Shown: positions 1-9,024, counted from the first letter of the stretch. The stretch: DNA of 64,000 bases from Streptomyces longwoodensis (GCF_001514125.1 NZ_KQ948549.1:124001-188000); one strand, 5' to 3'. Numbers and translations are program-made. Notes: generated from the sequence alone by a model not told the origin.

Positions 1-101
1 GCTTCGGGCTGTACCCGCCGCTGGTCCTGCTCGCCCGCTGGTACGTCCGCCGCGCCGAACGCAACGAACGGGACTTCGTGCGCCTGGTCGAGGACCGCTG
101 A
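1..101 (+). CDS. C-terminal end of a small membrane protein (left-truncated)
   Basis: Only the last 33 codons are inside the window, read in the frame that starts at base 3 and ends with TGA at 99-101. The visible tail has a short hydrophobic stretch (LYPPLVLLARWYV) followed by a charged end (RRAERNERDFVRLVEDR). This matches the usual C-terminus of the small DUF485-type inner-membrane proteins that precede acetate/solute:sodium symporters. It lies 17 bases upstream of the symporter gene, so the two are probably co-transcribed. The family assignment is inferred from context and the short tail; the rest of the gene is outside the window. Confidence 0.6.
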   Translation, partial: FGLYPPLVLLARWYVRRAERNERDFVRLVEDR

Positions 102-118
102 GACGAGGCACCGCCACC

Positions 119-1834
119 GTGAACTCCGGCTACGCCGTCCCCGCCGTCGCCCTCGTCGTCGTCGCGACCGTCCTCGTGGGCGCCTTCGGGCTGCGCGTCT
201 CCCGCACCACCTCCGACTTCTACGTCGCCTCCCGCACCGTCGGGCCCCGTCTCAACGCGGCCGCCATCAGCGGCGAGTACCTCTCCGCCGCGTCCTTCCT
301 CGGCATCGCCGGACTGGTCCTGGTGCAGGGCCCCGACATGCTGTGGTACCCGGTCGGCTACACCGCCGGCTACCTGGTGCTGCTCCTGTTCGTCGCCGCA
401 CCGCTGCGCCGCTCCGGCGCCTACACCCTGCCCGACTTCGCCGAGGCGCGGCTCGCCTCCCGGCCGGTGCGCCGGCTCGCGGGCGCCTTCGTCGTCGGCG
501 TCGGCTGGCTCTACCTGCTGCCCCAGCTCCAGGGCGCGGGACTGACCCTGACCGTCCTGACCGGCGCCCCCGACTCGCTCGGCGGGGTGATCGTCGCGGT
601 CGTCGTCACCGCGACCGTGGCGGCGGGCGGCATGCGCAGCATCACCTTCGTCCAGGCCTTCCAGTACTGGCTGAAGCTCACCGCCCTGCTGGTGCCCGCC
701 CTCTTCCTCGTCGTCGCCTGGCAGGGCGACGGAGCGCCCCGGCACGCCTTCGCGGAACCCGCGGCCTTCCGCGAGCAGCGGGCCGTCCACGTCGACGACA
801 CCGTCGACCTCACCCTGGAGGCACCGCTGACGGTGACCGTCACCGGCACCGTCGACGGCCGCCGCCACGACGCCACCGCGCTGCGGCTGCCCGCCGGCAC
901 CCACCGCATCGAGCGGGGCACCCGGCTCACCTTCGCCCGCGGCAGCGCCGTCCCCGCCGCCGACCGCAGCGCCGACGGCACCATGTCCGCCTCCCTGGCG
1001 GCCGGCCGCGCGGAACGCCCGCTGTACGCCACCTACGGGCTGATCCTCGCCACCTTCCTCGGCACCATGGGCCTGCCGCACGTCGTCGTCCGCTTCTACA
1101 CCAGCCCGCACGGCGTCGCCGCCCGCCGCACCACGGTCGCCGTGCTCGCCCTCATCGGCTGCTTCTACCTGCTCCCGCCCCTGTACGGCGCCCTCGGCCG
1201 CCTCTACGCCCCCGAGCTGGCCCTCACCGGCGACGCCGACGCGGCCGTCCTGCTGCTGCCCGACCGGATGATCGGCGGACCCGGCGGCGACCTGCTGGGC
1301 GCGCTGGTCGCGGGCGGCGCGTTCGCGGCGTTCCTGTCCACCGCCTCGGGCCTGACCATGGCCGTGGCCGGCGTGCTCACCCAGGACGTCCTGCCCTCCC
1401 GGGGCGTACGGCACTTCCGGCTGGGCACCGGGCTCGCCATGGCCGTGCCGCTCGCGGCCGCCGTTGTGGTGGGCGGGCTGCCGGTCGCGGACGCCGTCGG
1501 GCTCGCCTTCGCGGTGTCGGCGTCCTCGTTCTGCCCGCTGCTGGTCCTCGGCATCTGGTGGCGGCGGCTCACCCCGCCCGGCGCCGCCGCCGGGATGCTG
1601 GTGGGCGGCGGCTCGGCGTTCCTCGCCGTGACCGCCACCATGGCCGGCCTGCCGGCCACCGGGAGCCTGCACGCCCTGCTCGCCTGGCCCGCCCTGTGGT
1701 CGGTGCCGCTCGGCTTCCTGACCATGGTCCTGGTGTCCCTGGCGACCGCGAGCCGCGTCCCGCCGGGCACGGCGGCGATCCTGGCCCGCTTCCACCTCCC
1801 CGAGTCCCTCGGCGCGACGGAGGTGAAGGCGTGA
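119..1834 (+). CDS. Solute:sodium symporter (cation/acetate symporter, ActP-like)
   Basis: A 571-residue integral membrane protein of the SSS family, expected to take up a short monocarboxylate (acetate or pyruvate) with Na+. The N-terminus has the SSS signature region (FYVASRTVGPRLNAAAISGEY, about residues 34-54), and about 13 hydrophobic segments follow. The start is GTG at 119. Unusually, residues 201-300 form a roughly 100-residue hydrophilic, beta-rich insert after the fifth or sixth membrane segment (VDDTVDLTLEAP, then VTVTGTVDGRR). ActP homologues with such a loop are common in actinobacteria. The stop overlaps the start of the LytS-like kinase by four bases, linking transport and sensing. 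Substrate is inferred from the family. Confidence 0.85.
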   Translation: MNSGYAVPAVALVVVATVLVGAFGLRVSRTTSDFYVASRTVGPRLNAAAISGEYLSAASFLGIAGLVLVQGPDMLWYPVGYTAGYLVLLLFVAAPLRRSGAYTLPDFAEARLASRPVRRLAGAFVVGVGWLYLLPQLQGAGLTLTVLTGAPDSLGGVIVAVVVTATVAAGGMRSITFVQAFQYWLKLTALLVPALFLVVAWQGDGAPRHAFAEPAAFREQRAVHVDDTVDLTLEAPLTVTVTGTVDGRRHDATALRLPAGTHRIERGTRLTFARGSAVPAADRSADGTMSASLAAGRAERPLYATYGLILATFLGTMGLPHVVVRFYTSPHGVAARRTTVAVLALIGCFYLLPPLYGALGRLYAPELALTGDADAAVLLLPDRMIGGPGGDLLGALVAGGAFAAFLSTASGLTMAVAGVLTQDVLPSRGVRHFRLGTGLAMAVPLAAAVVVGGLPVADAVGLAFAVSASSFCPLLVLGIWWRRLTPPGAAAGMLVGGGSAFLAVTATMAGLPATGSLHALLAWPALWSVPLGFLTMVLVSLATASRVPPGTAAILARFHLPESLGATEVKA

Positions 1835-3036
1835 GCGGGTTCCTCGCCGGGCTGCTCGTGGCGATCCTGCCGCTGCTCGCCGCCGGGTTCTGGCTGGGCC
1901 GCCGCACCGCCCGGCCGCAGAGCCTCGGCGGACTCGGCACGCCCGTCGAGCACGCCACCTTCCAGACGCTGCACACCGCCTCCCTGGCCGCGCCCCCGCT
2001 GCGCTCCGGCCTCACCGAGGAGACGGCCCGCAAGTCGGCCCGCGGGCTGCGCTCGCTGCTCGGCACCGACGCGCTGTGCCTCGCGGACGAGAAGGACGTC
2101 CTCGTCTGGGACGGGGTGGGCGCCCACCACCGCGCCGAGATCGCGCAACGGCTCGCCGGGCCCCTGGAGACCGGCCGCGGCGAGGCGTTCCCGCTGCACT
2201 GCGGGTCACCCGACTGCCCGGTCCGCTGGGCCGTCGTCGCCCCGCTCACCGTCGACGACCGCGTCCACGGCGCCCTGGTGGCCTGCGCGCCCCGCGAGTC
2301 CGCCGTGCTGGTGCGGGCCGCCGGCGAGGTCGCCCGGTGGGTGTCCGTGCAGCTGGAGCTGGCGGACCTCGACGACTCGCGCACCCGGCTGATCGAGGCC
2401 GAGATCAAGGCCCTGCGCGCGCAGATCTCCCCGCACTTCATCTTCAACTCGCTCGCGGTGATCGCCAGCTTCGTGCGCACCGACCCCGAGCGCGCCCGCG
2501 AGCTGCTGCTGGAGTTCGCCGACTTCACCCGCTACTCGTTCCGACGGCACGGCGACTTCACCACACTCGCCGACGAGCTCCACGCCATCGACCAGTACCT
2601 GGCACTGGTGCGGGCCCGCTTCGGGGACCGGCTCGCGGTGACCCTCCAGATCGCGCCCGAGGTGCTGCCGGTCGCCCTGCCCTTCCTGTGCCTGCAGCCG
2701 CTGGTGGAGAACGCCGTGAAGCACGGCCTGGAGGGCAAGGCCGACAAGTGCCACATCCGCATCACCGCGCAGGACGCCGGCGCGGAGGCCCTGGTGGTCA
2801 TCGAGGACGACGGCGCCGGCATGGACCCCGAGCTGCTGCGCCGCATCCTGGCCGGCGGCGGCAGCCCCTCCGGCGGCATCGGCCTGTCCAACGTCGACGA
2901 CCGGCTCCGCCAGGTCTACGGCGACGACCACGGCCTCGTCCTGGAGACCGCGCCCGGCGCCGGCATGAAGATCACCGCGCGGCTGCCGAAGTACCAGCCC
3001 GGGGTGCACTCGGGCGCCCGGCTCACCCCGGAGTGA
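1831..3036 (+). CDS. LytS/YehU-type sensor histidine kinase
   Basis: A 401-residue kinase beginning at GTG 1831, overlapping the symporter stop as GTGA. One N-terminal membrane helix (residues 3-22) is followed by a GAF-like region (about 60-165), a His_kinase (PF06580) domain with the phospho-acceptor motif QISPHFIFNSL (His about 202), and an HATPase_c domain with the N-box VENAVKHG and a G-box EDDGAGMD. This is the class that signals to LytTR response regulators. No such regulator is in the window, so it probably lies to the left. An open frame extends upstream to 343, but that part is antisense-like filler inside the symporter gene and is not used. Inference: the kinase reports flux or substrate of the coupled symporter. 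Confidence 0.88.
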   Translation: MSGFLAGLLVAILPLLAAGFWLGRRTARPQSLGGLGTPVEHATFQTLHTASLAAPPLRSGLTEETARKSARGLRSLLGTDALCLADEKDVLVWDGVGAHHRAEIAQRLAGPLETGRGEAFPLHCGSPDCPVRWAVVAPLTVDDRVHGALVACAPRESAVLVRAAGEVARWVSVQLELADLDDSRTRLIEAEIKALRAQISPHFIFNSLAVIASFVRTDPERARELLLEFADFTRYSFRRHGDFTTLADELHAIDQYLALVRARFGDRLAVTLQIAPEVLPVALPFLCLQPLVENAVKHGLEGKADKCHIRITAQDAGAEALVVIEDDGAGMDPELLRRILAGGGSPSGGIGLSNVDDRLRQVYGDDHGLVLETAPGAGMKITARLPKYQPGVHSGARLTPE

Positions 3037-3053
3037 GCCCGGCGCACCGCACC

Positions 3054-3221
3054 TCAGGTGCGCATGACGATCAGCGCGAGGGTGATCAGGCCCAGCACCA
3101 CCCAGCCGAACCACAGCCAGCCGTTGCTGCCGAGCGCCACCGTGTAGGCCGTCACCACGACGAGGCCGCCGACGGTGAGCACCCCCATCGTCCGTGTGGA
3201 ACCGTCCGTCGAACCGGGCAT
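3054..3221 (-). CDS. Small membrane protein, 55 aa
   Basis: Short protein with two hydrophobic segments (about residues 12-30 and 33-52) and a C-terminal VMRT. The ATG at 3221 is preceded by a strong AGGAGG eight bases away, which decides the start; a longer frame begins at 3242 but lacks a site. It is convergent with the LytS-like kinase and 67 bases downstream of the CtaG-type gene on the same strand, so it may be co-transcribed with it. No known function; similar small proteins commonly accompany CtaG genes in Streptomyces (from memory, not searched). Confidence 0.7.
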   Translation of the reverse strand: MPGSTDGSTRTMGVLTVGGLVVVTAYTVALGSNGWLWFGWVVLGLITLALIVMRT

Positions 3222-3288
3222 CGCGACACCCTCCTGGGGCACCCTCCGCAGGGCGCGTCCCCCTCCATGGTGCCCCGGAGCCGCCCGA

Positions 3289-4239
3289 TCAGCTCCCGCG
3301 CGTGTTGAGAGAGGCCAGATACGCGTTGTACGCCTCGAGCTCCTTGTCGCCGTCCCGGTCGGCGGCCCGGTCCGTGCGGCGGGCCTGCCGCTGCTCGGAG
3401 CGGTACCACTGGAACAGCAGCGCGATCAGCACCAGCACGGACGGGACCTCGCTGAACGCCCAGGCGATGCCGCCGGCCGCGTTCTGGTCGGACAGCGCGT
3501 CGATGCCGAGCGAGGCCGGCGGGTTCCTGAAGGTCTCCACCATGGGCGTCGACGCCATCATCAGCGCGATCCCGAAGAACGCGTGGAACGGCATGCCCGC
3601 GAACAGCTCCAGCATCCGCATCAGGTAGCCGGGCCGGTGCGGCCCCGGGTCCACGCCGATGATCGGCCAGAAGAAGACCACGCCCACCGCGAGGAAGTGC
3701 ACCATCATCGCGACGTGCCCCGTCCTGGAACCCATCAGGAAGTCGAACAGCGGGGTGAAGTACAGGGCGTACAGGCTGGCGATGAACAGCGGGATGGTGA
3801 ACGCCGGGTGCGTGACGACCCGCATGTACCGGCTGTGCAGGAACGCCAGCAGCAGCTCGCGGGGCCCCTTGCGGCCCCGGCCGGCCACCGGCAGCGCGCG
3901 CAGCGCCAGGGTGACCGGGGCGCCGAGCAGGATCAGGATCGGCGACAGCATGCTGATGACCATGTGCTGCACCATGTGCACGCTGAACATGACCATGCCG
4001 TAGTCGTTCAGCCGGGTGCACATCACGAGCGCGATGGTCAGCACGCCGGCGACGTACGACACCGTCCGGCTCACGGGCCAGGCGTCCCCGCGCCGCCGCA
4101 GCCGCAGCACCCCCCACCCGTACAGGGCGAGCCCCGCGACGCAGGCGACGAGGAAGAACGGGTCCGCCGACCACTGAAGCCCGCGCCCGAGCGTGAAGGG
4201 CGCCAGATCCATGGGCATGCCGTGCCCGCTGTGGTCCAT
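3289..4239 (-). CDS. Cytochrome c oxidase assembly protein, CtaG (caa3) family
   Basis: A 316-residue polytopic membrane protein with about seven hydrophobic segments. It begins with a His/Met-rich N-terminus (MDHSGHGMPMDLAPF), a pattern often linked to copper handling. The family (PF09678) is needed for assembly of the CuB site in caa3-type oxidase. His-rich patches typical of the family are present (CTRLNDYGMVMFSVHMVQHMVISM). The start was set at ATG 4239, with GGAG seven bases upstream; an open frame extends to 4284 without a site. It lies downstream of pfkA on the same strand but behind a terminator-like hairpin, so it probably has its own promoter. Confidence 0.82.
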   Translation of the reverse strand: MDHSGHGMPMDLAPFTLGRGLQWSADPFFLVACVAGLALYGWGVLRLRRRGDAWPVSRTVSYVAGVLTIALVMCTRLNDYGMVMFSVHMVQHMVISMLSPILILLGAPVTLALRALPVAGRGRKGPRELLLAFLHSRYMRVVTHPAFTIPLFIASLYALYFTPLFDFLMGSRTGHVAMMVHFLAVGVVFFWPIIGVDPGPHRPGYLMRMLELFAGMPFHAFFGIALMMASTPMVETFRNPPASLGIDALSDQNAAGGIAWAFSEVPSVLVLIALLFQWYRSEQRQARRTDRAADRDGDKELEAYNAYLASLNTRGS

Positions 4240-4293
4240 CGGCCGGCTCCGTTTCGTGGGGGTTGTACGAATCGTCCGGACCAAGACTAGAGC

Positions 4294-4323
4294 GGCCCCC
4301 GGCCGAACCTTCGACCGGGGGCC
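4294..4323 (-). terminator. Hairpin downstream of pfkA
   Basis: A 12-bp stem (GGCCCCCGGCCG at 4294-4305 pairing with CGACCGGGGGCC at 4312-4323, one C/A mismatch) with a 6-base loop, located 55 bases past the pfkA stop. There is no U-run, as is usual for Streptomyces terminators. Confidence 0.5.
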
Positions 4324-4378
4324 ACGACAGCCGGGCGGGGCCGGGGCACGGGGGAGACCCCGGCGTCCCGGCGGACGG

Positions 4379-5404
4379 CTACAGCACGCACTCCGCCTCG
4401 GCGTACCGCTCCGCCGGCACGGTCTTCAGCGTCTCCACGGCCTCCGCCAGCGACACCATCACGATGTTCGTCCCGCGCAGCGCCGTCATCATCCCGAAGT
4501 CGCCCCGGTGCACGGCCTCCACCGCGTGCCAGCCGAACCGCGTCGCCAGCACCCGGTCGTACGCCGTCGGCGTCCCGCCGCGCTGCACGTGCCCGAGGAT
4601 GACCGGCCGGGCCTCCTTGCCGAGCCGCTGCTCCAGCTCCAGGGAGAGCTGGCGGGCGATCCCGGCGAACCGCTCGTGGCCGTAGATGTCCTTGCCGCCC
4701 TCGTCGAAGTCCATGGACCCGGGCGCGGGCTTGGCGCCCTCGGCGGCGACGACGATGGCGAACCGCTTGCCCGCCTCGAACCGCTCACCGACCCGCCGGG
4801 TCAGCTCCTCGATGTCGAAGGGCCGCTCGGGCACCACGATCGCGTGGGCGCCCGCCGCCATCCCGGAGTGCAGCGCTATCCAGCCCGTGTGCCGCCCCAT
4901 GACTTCCACGACCAGCACCCGCTGGTGGGACTCGGCGGTCGTCTTCAGCCGGTCCAGCGCGTCCGTCGCCACCCCGACGGCCGTGTCGAAGCCGAAGGTG
5001 ACGTCGGTGACCGCGATGTCGTTGTCGATGGTCTTCGGCACGCCCACGACGGGCAGCCCGCTGTCCGACATCAGCCGGGCCGCCTTCAGCGTGCCCTCGC
5101 CGCCGATCGGGATGATCGCGTCGAGACCCAGCTCCTCGACGTGGCCCCTGGCCCGCTCCACCCCGTCCCGCAAGTGCGAGGGCTGGACCCGGGAGGAGCC
5201 GAGGATGGTGCCGCCGCGGGCGAGGATGCCGCCCACCGCGTCGAGGTCGAGCTTGAGGTAGTCGCACTCCAGGAGGCCCTTCCACCCGTCCCGGAAGCCG
5301 ATGACCTCGTCGCCGTGGTCGACGACGGCGCGGTGCACGACGGACCGGATGACGGCGTTCAGGCCGGGGCAGTCGCCGCCGGACGTGAGGACACCAATGC
5401 GCAT
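4379..5404 (-). CDS. pfkA: 6-phosphofructokinase
   Basis: A 341-residue PfkA-family enzyme that phosphorylates fructose 6-phosphate to the 1,6-bisphosphate in glycolysis. Visible motifs are LTSGGDCPGLNAVIR at the N-terminus, IGGEGTLKAARL (nucleotide-binding loop), VPKTIDND followed by a TFGFDTA helix, and the substrate motif EVMGRHTGWIA. The loop reads G-G-E-G rather than the G-G-D-D of pyrophosphate-dependent enzymes. Gly at that place with Lys in PKTIDND is the mixed actinobacterial type, usually ATP-dependent; this is inference from the family. Start ATG at 5404; an upstream in-frame extension to 5434 has no site. Transcribed away from the murT-gatD block. Confidence 0.92.
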   Translation of the reverse strand: MRIGVLTSGGDCPGLNAVIRSVVHRAVVDHGDEVIGFRDGWKGLLECDYLKLDLDAVGGILARGGTILGSSRVQPSHLRDGVERARGHVEELGLDAIIPIGGEGTLKAARLMSDSGLPVVGVPKTIDNDIAVTDVTFGFDTAVGVATDALDRLKTTAESHQRVLVVEVMGRHTGWIALHSGMAAGAHAIVVPERPFDIEELTRRVGERFEAGKRFAIVVAAEGAKPAPGSMDFDEGGKDIYGHERFAGIARQLSLELEQRLGKEARPVILGHVQRGGTPTAYDRVLATRFGWHAVEAVHRGDFGMMTALRGTNIVMVSLAEAVETLKTVPAERYAEAECVL

Positions 5405-5571
5405 AGCCCGAAACAACCTTCTCAACGTGGGCACAGGACCGGACCACGCTGTCCGGCTCGATCCCCGCCACCCTAGCGGCAGCGGGGGTCCTGTCCGTAG
5501 CGTCCGTCCGCCTGCTGGACGACCCCGCTCACCTGTGCGGACGTGGTGTCAGACGCGCTGGGCCGCCGGGG

Positions 5572-6300
5572 TCAGGCGGGCTGCTGCGCGGCCGCGATGC
5601 GCTCGGTGCGCAGCGCCTCGTACCAGCGGTCGTCGGTCGGCGGCAGCGCGTTCACGTCGAGCGCCAGCTTCAGCAGCAGGTCCGCGATCTGCGGGTTGCG
5701 TGCCAGCACCGGGCCGTGCATGTACGTGCCGAACACGGTGTCGTTGTACGCGCCCTCGGTGCCGTCGCCGGTGCCGTTGCCCTTGCCGAAGCGGACCCGG
5801 GCCAGCGGGCGGGCGGTGGGACCCAGGTGGGTGATGCCCTGGTGGTTCTCGAAGCCGGTCAGCGACGGCAGGCCGAGCGGGGCGTCGATGTCGGCGAGGA
5901 CGTCGCCCACGCAGCGCTCGCCGGTGCCGCGCACGGTCGTCACGTCGAGCAGGCCGAGGCCGGGCTGGCGCTGGCCGAGGTCGTTGACGAACTCGTGGCC
6001 CAGGATCTGGTAGCCGGCGCACACCGCGAACACGATGGCGCCGTTGTTCACCGCCTGGAACAGGTGCCCGTCGCGCAGCAGCCGCTCGGCCGCGAGCCGC
6101 TGCGGGCGGTCCTCGCCGCCGCCGATCAGGTAGATGTCGCCCGAGGTGGGGATCGGCTGGTCGCTGCGCACGTCGAGCCGGGCCACGTCGAGGCCGCGCT
6201 GGCGCGCCCGGCGCTCCACGACCAGGACGTTGCCCTGGTCGCCGTAGGTGCTGAGCAGGTCCGGGTAGACCCAGACGACCCGCAGGCTGTTGTCGCTCAC
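5572..6300 (-). CDS. gatD: Lipid II isoglutaminyl synthase, glutaminase subunit GatD
   Basis: A 242-residue class I glutamine amidotransferase. It supplies ammonia to MurT for amidating the D-glutamate of the peptidoglycan stem to D-isoglutamine on lipid II, at the inner face of the membrane. The nucleophile elbow is FAVCAGYQILG with Cys94, the same number as the S. aureus GatD nucleophile. The catalytic His is in TYMHGPVLARNP (about 195). The gene follows murT with a 16-base gap, and the two form one operon reading to the left. Paralogous CobB/CobQ-like amidotransferases are longer, which supports GatD. Confidence 0.9.
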   Translation of the reverse strand: MSDNSLRVVWVYPDLLSTYGDQGNVLVVERRARQRGLDVARLDVRSDQPIPTSGDIYLIGGGEDRPQRLAAERLLRDGHLFQAVNNGAIVFAVCAGYQILGHEFVNDLGQRQPGLGLLDVTTVRGTGERCVGDVLADIDAPLGLPSLTGFENHQGITHLGPTARPLARVRFGKGNGTGDGTEGAYNDTVFGTYMHGPVLARNPQIADLLLKLALDVNALPPTDDRWYEALRTERIAAAQQPA

Positions 6301-6316
6301 AAAAGTCCCCTGTGTG

Positions 6317-7555
6317 TCAGTTGCCGACGCGGCGGCGCAGGTCCTGGAAGGCGGTGTAGTTCGCGATGACCTCGATCCGCCCGGGCGGGGCGGCGCGCAC
6401 GGCCTCGTCGAGGTCCTCGCACACCTGGAAGTGCTGGTTGGCCACCTCCAGGCGCACCGCGAGGTCCAGCTTGCGGTCGCCGATCACGCAGATCGGGTGG
6501 CCGGTCAGCCGGGTGTAGTCCACGTCCCAGAGCCAGGAGGTGTCGGTGCCGTCGGCGCCGCGGGCGTTGACGGAGAGGATCACCGGCGTGGGCGGGGGGT
6601 CGATCAGGCTGAACGTCTCGAGCCAGCCCGCCGGGTTCTTCGCGAGCAGCAGCCGGAGGTCGCGCTGCATGAACTGCACCACGTCGTAGCGGCCGGCGAC
6701 GGCCTGCACCTGGTACATCCGCTCCAGGGCCACCTGCGGCGGCACCCCGAACACGGCGGCGACGGCGGCGGAGGAGGCGGCGTTGGCCTTGTTGGCGCGG
6801 CCCGGCAGCTGGAGGTGGATCGGCCAGGCCGAGCCGTGCGGGTCGAGGACGTGGTCGCCGGACAGGGCCCAGCTCGGGGTCGGCCGGCGGAAGCCGCACT
6901 CGCCGCAGAACCAGTCCTCGCCCGGGCGCTGCATGACGCCACCGCAGGACGGGCAGGACCAGGCGTCGTCCTTCCACATCTGCCCGGCGGCCACCCACAC
7001 CACGTTGGGGGAGGAGGACGCGGCCCACACGACCAGCGGGTCGTCGGCGTTGGCCACGATCACGGCCTTGGAGCCCGCGAGTCCCTCGCGCCAGTTCTCG
7101 GCGAGCATCCGGGTCTCGGCGGCGCGGTCGAGCTGGTCGCGCGAGAGGTTGAGCAGGGCGATGCACTTGGGGTCGGTGTCGCGGGCGACGCCGGCCAGGT
7201 ACTTCTCGTCGACCTCGATCACGCCGTACCGGGCCTCCGAGCCGCCGGCCAGCGCGGAGGTGATGCCCGCCGGCATGTTGGCGCCCAGGGCGTTGGAGAC
7301 GACCGGCCCCGCGGCGCCCAGCGCCTCGGCGATGAGCCGGGTGGTCGTGGTCTTGCCGTTGGTCGCCGAGACCAGGACGACGTCCAGGTTCTGGGCGAGG
7401 CGGGCGAGGAGGTCGGGGTCGAGTTTCAGCGCCACCCGGCCGCCGATCACCGAACCGCTGCCGCGTCCGGCGGCACGGGATGCCGCCGCGACCGCCTTGC
7501 CCGCGGTCACGGCCAGCTTGGCCCGCGGCGAGAGCGGGTCCGAGTTGCCTGCCAT
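6317..7555 (-). CDS. murT: Lipid II isoglutaminyl synthase, MurT ligase subunit
   Basis: A 412-residue Mur-ligase homologue with the P-loop SATNGKTTTTRL (about residues 63-74), a central domain and the C-terminal DUF1727 domain. A Cys4 zinc ribbon is inserted in the middle domain (C201-x2-C204 and C217-x2-C220), a hallmark of MurT. With GatD it amidates the glutamate of lipid II. The start ATG 7555 has an AAGGAGG about 11 bases upstream. It heads the murT-gatD operon and is divergent from def, with 188 bases between the two starts. Confidence 0.9.
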   Translation of the reverse strand: MAGNSDPLSPRAKLAVTAGKAVAAASRAAGRGSGSVIGGRVALKLDPDLLARLAQNLDVVLVSATNGKTTTTRLIAEALGAAGPVVSNALGANMPAGITSALAGGSEARYGVIEVDEKYLAGVARDTDPKCIALLNLSRDQLDRAAETRMLAENWREGLAGSKAVIVANADDPLVVWAASSSPNVVWVAAGQMWKDDAWSCPSCGGVMQRPGEDWFCGECGFRRPTPSWALSGDHVLDPHGSAWPIHLQLPGRANKANAASSAAVAAVFGVPPQVALERMYQVQAVAGRYDVVQFMQRDLRLLLAKNPAGWLETFSLIDPPPTPVILSVNARGADGTDTSWLWDVDYTRLTGHPICVIGDRKLDLAVRLEVANQHFQVCEDLDEAVRAAPPGRIEVIANYTAFQDLRRRVGN

Positions 7556-7743
7556 CAGTTCTCGATCCTCCTTGCGTACGCGCCGCGCTCAGGGTGTGCC
7601 TGACATTTCCGGCAGACTGCGAGCCTGACGGCACCGTGGTGGTGGTCAGCCTATCGAGATCGCTCCGCACTCCCGAATCCCGGCCCGCGCCTGCGCGGCG
7701 GGGGCGGGCCGGTGCCCGGGAGCGGGACCGTACCCTTGCCGCC

Positions 7744-8283
7744 ATGCGACACGGCTCGATCCCGGGCGCCCGCGGGCGCGTCCGGCCCCTCACCCTGCTC
7801 GGCAGCCCGGTGCTGCACGAGCCCTGCAAGGATGTCACGGACTTCGGCCCGGAACTGGCGTCGTTCGTGGAGGATTTGTTCGCGACCATGTACGCGGCGC
7901 GCGGGGTGGGCCTGGCGGCCAACCAGGTGGGCGACTCCCGGCGGGTGTTCGTGTTCGACTGCCCGGACGACGACGACGTCCGCCACGTCGGCCACGTGGT
8001 CAATCCCCGCCTGGTGGAGGCGGACGGCGTGGTGGTCCGCGGCCCCGAGGGCTGTCTGTCCCTGCCGGGGCTCGAGGCGGGCACCGAGCGCTACGACCAC
8101 GCGGTGGTCGAGGGCCGCACGGTGACGGGGGAGCCGGTGACCGTGCACGGGACGGGGTTCTTCGCCCGGTGCCTGCAGCACGAGACGGACCACCTGGAGG
8201 GCACGGTGTACGCGGACCGCCTGACCGGCTGGCGCCGGCGCAGACTGGCGCGCCAGGCGGCACGGGCGTCCTGGAGCCGGTGA
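7744..8283 (+). CDS. def: Peptide deformylase
   Basis: A 179-residue deformylase that removes the formyl group from the N-terminal Met of new proteins. All three metal/active-site motifs are present: GVGLAANQVG (motif I), EGCLSLPG (motif II, Cys metal ligand) and QHETDHLEG (motif III, two His ligands and the catalytic Glu). The ATG at 7744 is preceded at seven bases by TACCCT, a -10-like hexamer, with no ribosome-binding site, so the message is probably leaderless. An open frame extends back to 7480 inside murT and is rejected. One of the several def copies usual in Streptomyces. Confidence 0.92.
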   Translation: MRHGSIPGARGRVRPLTLLGSPVLHEPCKDVTDFGPELASFVEDLFATMYAARGVGLAANQVGDSRRVFVFDCPDDDDVRHVGHVVNPRLVEADGVVVRGPEGCLSLPGLEAGTERYDHAVVEGRTVTGEPVTVHGTGFFARCLQHETDHLEGTVYADRLTGWRRRRLARQAARASWSR

Positions 8284-8367
8284 CCGCGGGGCGGTGGGCC
8301 GGACGCGCCGACCGCGAGGCGGTGAGGGGGCGGTGGGCGGGAGCCGGACGGCCCTGCCGCGGTGGGC

Positions 8368-9024
8368 TCAGAAGCCCGGGCCGCCCACCTTGTCCCCGGC
8401 GGCGGCGAGCCGGCCCCACAGCAGGTCGGCGAGGCCGCGGACCAACTCGGCCCGGCTGCAGGGCCGTTCGCCCAGCCACCAGTCCCCGGCCGCGTGCATC
8501 ATGCCGACGATGCCGTGGCCCCAGACCCGGGCGAGCTGCTGGGTGCCCGGTCCGAGGTCCAGCCGCTCCTCGATGACCGTGGCCAGCTCCTCGCCCATCC
8601 GCCGCAGCAGCGGGGCCGAGTGCTTGCCGACGTCGAAGCCCTGGTCCGCGCTCTGGTCGCCGCTCTGCGACCCCTCCGCCGGGTGCATGAGGAACCGGTA
8701 GACCTGCGGCCGGGCCTCGATCGCCGCGAGGTAGGTGTCCAGGGTGGCCTCCACGCGCTCGCGCCGGTCCGCCGGGGCGTCCAGCGCGGCGCGCAGGGAG
8801 GCCAGGAGCGCGTCGGTGTGCCGCTGGGCGAGGGCGGCGTACAGTCCGCCCTTGTCGCCGAAGTGGCGGTAGAGGATCGGCTTGGTGATGCCGGCCTCCG
8901 CGGCGATGGCGTTCATCGAGGCCTGCGGTCCGTCGCGGAGCACCACCCGGTCGGCGGCCTCCAGCAGCTCGCGCCGGCGGCGGTCGGCGGACCGCTGCTG
9001 CTCGGTCCGCTGTGTGGTGTCCAT
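8368..9024 (-). CDS. TetR-family transcriptional regulator
   Basis: A 218-residue repressor with an N-terminal HTH (ALDH-like helix-turn-helix ending ITKPILYRHFGDKGGLYAAL, residues about 28-65) and an all-helical ligand domain containing HGIVGMMHAAGDWW. It is divergent from the acyl-CoA dehydrogenase at 9199. The 174-base intergenic region holds overlapping perfect inverted repeats (9140-9171), so it probably represses that gene and perhaps itself in response to an acyl-CoA or fatty acid. The start at 9024 has GGGGAGAG close upstream. Function is inferred from family and context. Confidence 0.85.
   Translation of the reverse strand: MDTTQRTEQQRSADRRRRELLEAADRVVLRDGPQASMNAIAAEAGITKPILYRHFGDKGGLYAALAQRHTDALLASLRAALDAPADRRERVEATLDTYLAAIEARPQVYRFLMHPAEGSQSGDQSADQGFDVGKHSAPLLRRMGEELATVIEERLDLGPGTQQLARVWGHGIVGMMHAAGDWWLGERPCSRAELVRGLADLLWGRLAAAGDKVGGPGF

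Noticed and set aside
343..1830. Long open frame joined upstream of the LytS-like kinase, giving an apparent 897-residue protein
   Set aside because: It is Arg/Pro-rich, runs inside the symporter gene in another frame, and has no ribosome-binding site. The kinase N-terminus fits GTG 1831 with its membrane helix.
3175..5476. Long Arg/Pro/Gly-rich frames opposite ctaG and pfkA
   Set aside because: They are shadows of real genes on the other strand, as usual for high-GC DNA, and show no domain.
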